Source of the DNA: Acidocella facilis ATCC 35904
GTDB lineage: Bacteria; Pseudomonadota; Alphaproteobacteria; Acetobacterales; Acetobacteraceae
Reading direction: 5' to 3'
Assembly: GCF_000687875.1 (NCBI RefSeq)
Contig: NZ_JHYG01000010.1
Location: forward strand, 1 to 64,000
Length of the DNA stretch: 64,000 nt
Of this stretch, positions 63,445-64,000 are shown piece after piece; positions within the stretch are counted from its first letter, which is position 1; each line of letters opens with the position of its first letter. A program made the position numbers and the translations under genes. Under the pieces are notes generated by a model. The model had not been told where the DNA came from and ran no database searches. It saw only the letters and a list, made by a program, of their open reading frames with translations.

Positions 63445-63675
63445 TCAACCGTGCCGGGCGTGCAGCGCAGAGAACCAGCCGCGCCGCTTCGGCTCATCCA
63501 CCGGCAGCGGCGCCGACAAGTTCATGGCCAGCTTGGTGATATGATAGGCGGCGTCCGGATGGCGCTTGAAATAGGCCCGGATGATCGCATCGGCTTCGAC
63601 ATCCAACGGCTCCACAGAGCGGTTGAGCGTCTCCTCCAGAAACTCCAGGATCGATTTATGCTCTTGCCGTGTCAC
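63445..63675 (-). CDS. small DUF2076-like protein
   Basis: This is a 76-aa protein if begun at GTG 63675; the frame is open to TTG 63711. Its VTRQEHKSILEFLEETL and VEADAIIRAYFKRHPDAAYHITKLAMNL resemble the N-terminal part of DUF2076 proteins, which are usually much longer. The middle and glutamine- or cysteine-rich tail are missing, replaced by PKRRGWFSALHARHG. It may be a short relative or an eroded gene. The role is unknown. Confidence 0.5.
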   Translation of the reverse strand: MTRQEHKSILEFLEETLNRSVEPLDVEADAIIRAYFKRHPDAAYHITKLAMNLSAPLPVDEPKRRGWFSALHARHG

Positions 63676-63738
63676 GCCCCGTTTTAGCTTCAAAACCCGC
63701 CGCGCGGGCAAGGGGAAATGCGCGGCGTTACGCCGAAT

Positions 63739-64000
63739 TCACCCTGGTTCGGATTGATTAACTGATTGGTATATAATCATTAAATGTCCATCCCGCTGAA
63801 ATTCGCCGCTTCGTGACATGCCGATGGAATTCAACACCTGCCGCGAGCCATGATTATCCTCCCGCGCCACCGCGATCACCACTGGCAGCCTGGCGAGATC
63901 ATGCGCATAGACCAACGCCGCCGCCGCCGCCTCCCGCGCCAGCCCAATCCCGCGCGCCTCCGGATAGAACGCAAAGCGCAGCGCCACGCCGCGCCCGTCC
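63739..64000 (-). CDS. GNAT-family N-acetyltransferase (partial, 5' end missing)
   Basis: This frame enters from the right edge. It has GVALRFAFYPEARGIGLAREAAAAAL (acetyl-CoA loop G-IGLA), VVIAVAREDNHGSRQVLNSIGMSR and a C-terminal strand, the usual GNAT end and similar to RimJ/RimL-type ribosomal-protein or small-molecule acetyltransferases. The N-terminal part lies beyond the window, so the substrate cannot be judged. Confidence 0.8.
   Translation of the reverse strand, partial: DGRGVALRFAFYPEARGIGLAREAAAAALVYAHDLARLPVVIAVAREDNHGSRQVLNSIGMSRSGEFQRDGHLMIIYQSVNQSEPG

Noticed and set aside
1-64000. CRISPR arrays, insertion sequences, prophage or toxin-antitoxin modules
   Set aside because: No direct repeat arrays with spacers, transposases, integrases or phage structural genes were seen.

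Overview
The window is GC-rich chromosomal DNA from an alphaproteobacterium. An acidophilic or acetic-acid member of the Acetobacteraceae (Acidocella/Acidiphilium-like) is my best guess. The reasons are the complete hopanoid cluster hpnA-B-C-D-E plus shc, the small proteins DUF2849 and DUF934 attached to an alphaproteobacterial-type CysI, the PlsC-YdcF-FtsX-FtsE-zinc-ribbon neighbourhood, and the general protein style. The taxon is inferred from gene content, not proven. I see no prophage, insertion sequence, CRISPR array or rRNA. Almost everything is tightly packed core metabolism, and many neighbouring genes overlap by 1-14 bases, which suggests translational coupling.

Layout. 1-446: no intact gene, but a short dnaE2-like remnant. 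447-2997: hbd-etfA-etfB operon, preceded by a perfect 24-bp palindrome. 3091-6349: aminotransferase, a gamma-glutamyltransferase-like lipoprotein and a FolM-like reductase. 6602-10208: sulfate activation (cysD, cysNC, cysQ). 10218-12098: GGDEF/EAL protein. 12221-19207: hopanoid operon hpnABCDE-shc, with a divergent di-iron protein gene and hpnL at 19285-21233. 21312-22788: small membrane protein and an MFS carrier. 22779-26361: plsC, ydcF-like, ftsX, ftsE and a divergent zinc-ribbon protein. 26395-30841: an operon of chorismate mutase, hisC, tyrA, a NIPSNAP protein and glmU. 30959-32715: metX-metW. 32833-36376: RlpA-like lipoprotein, LysR regulator and ilvD. 36556-38793: hybrid histidine kinase. 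38811-43465: cysE, a DUF2849-cysI fusion, DUF934 and cysK. 43499-46252: hemN, a ferritin-like protein and a CBS-BON protein. 46499-52680: AcoR-type activator and a polyamine-type ABC transporter (potABCD order A-D-B-C). 53222-55495: lipoprotein and ABC-F ATPase. 55516-61373: gltX-yfgM-like-bamB-der-glycosyltransferase. 61534-61609: tRNA-Ala(GGC). 61683-64000: ohr, an AspC-type aminotransferase, a DUF2076-like fragment-sized protein and a GNAT gene cut by the window edge.

How the genes fit together. Two separated blocks cover sulfur assimilation: sulfate to APS/PAPS and PAP recycling in cysD-cysNC-cysQ, then sulfite reduction and cysteine synthesis in cysI-DUF934-cysK with divergent cysE. MetX-MetW supplies O-acetylhomoserine for methionine. 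The hopanoid block makes squalene from farnesyl diphosphate through HpnC, HpnD and HpnE and cyclises it with Shc. The chorismate mutase-hisC-tyrA set makes tyrosine and phenylalanine precursors. The yfgM-bamB-der block serves outer-membrane assembly and ribosome maturation.

The signals most worth a second look are: a 103-bp two-hairpin repeat present twice with compensatory stem changes (32721-32823 and 46393-46495); the DUF2849-CysI fusion; the di-iron protein coupled to hpnL; the palindromic operator candidate upstream of etfB; a 25-codon upstream ORF with a strong Shine-Dalgarno in the potA leader; and several paralogues with changed catalytic motifs (GGT-like, RlpA-like, GGDEF/EAL). I did not find a clearly new multi-gene defence or mobile system here.
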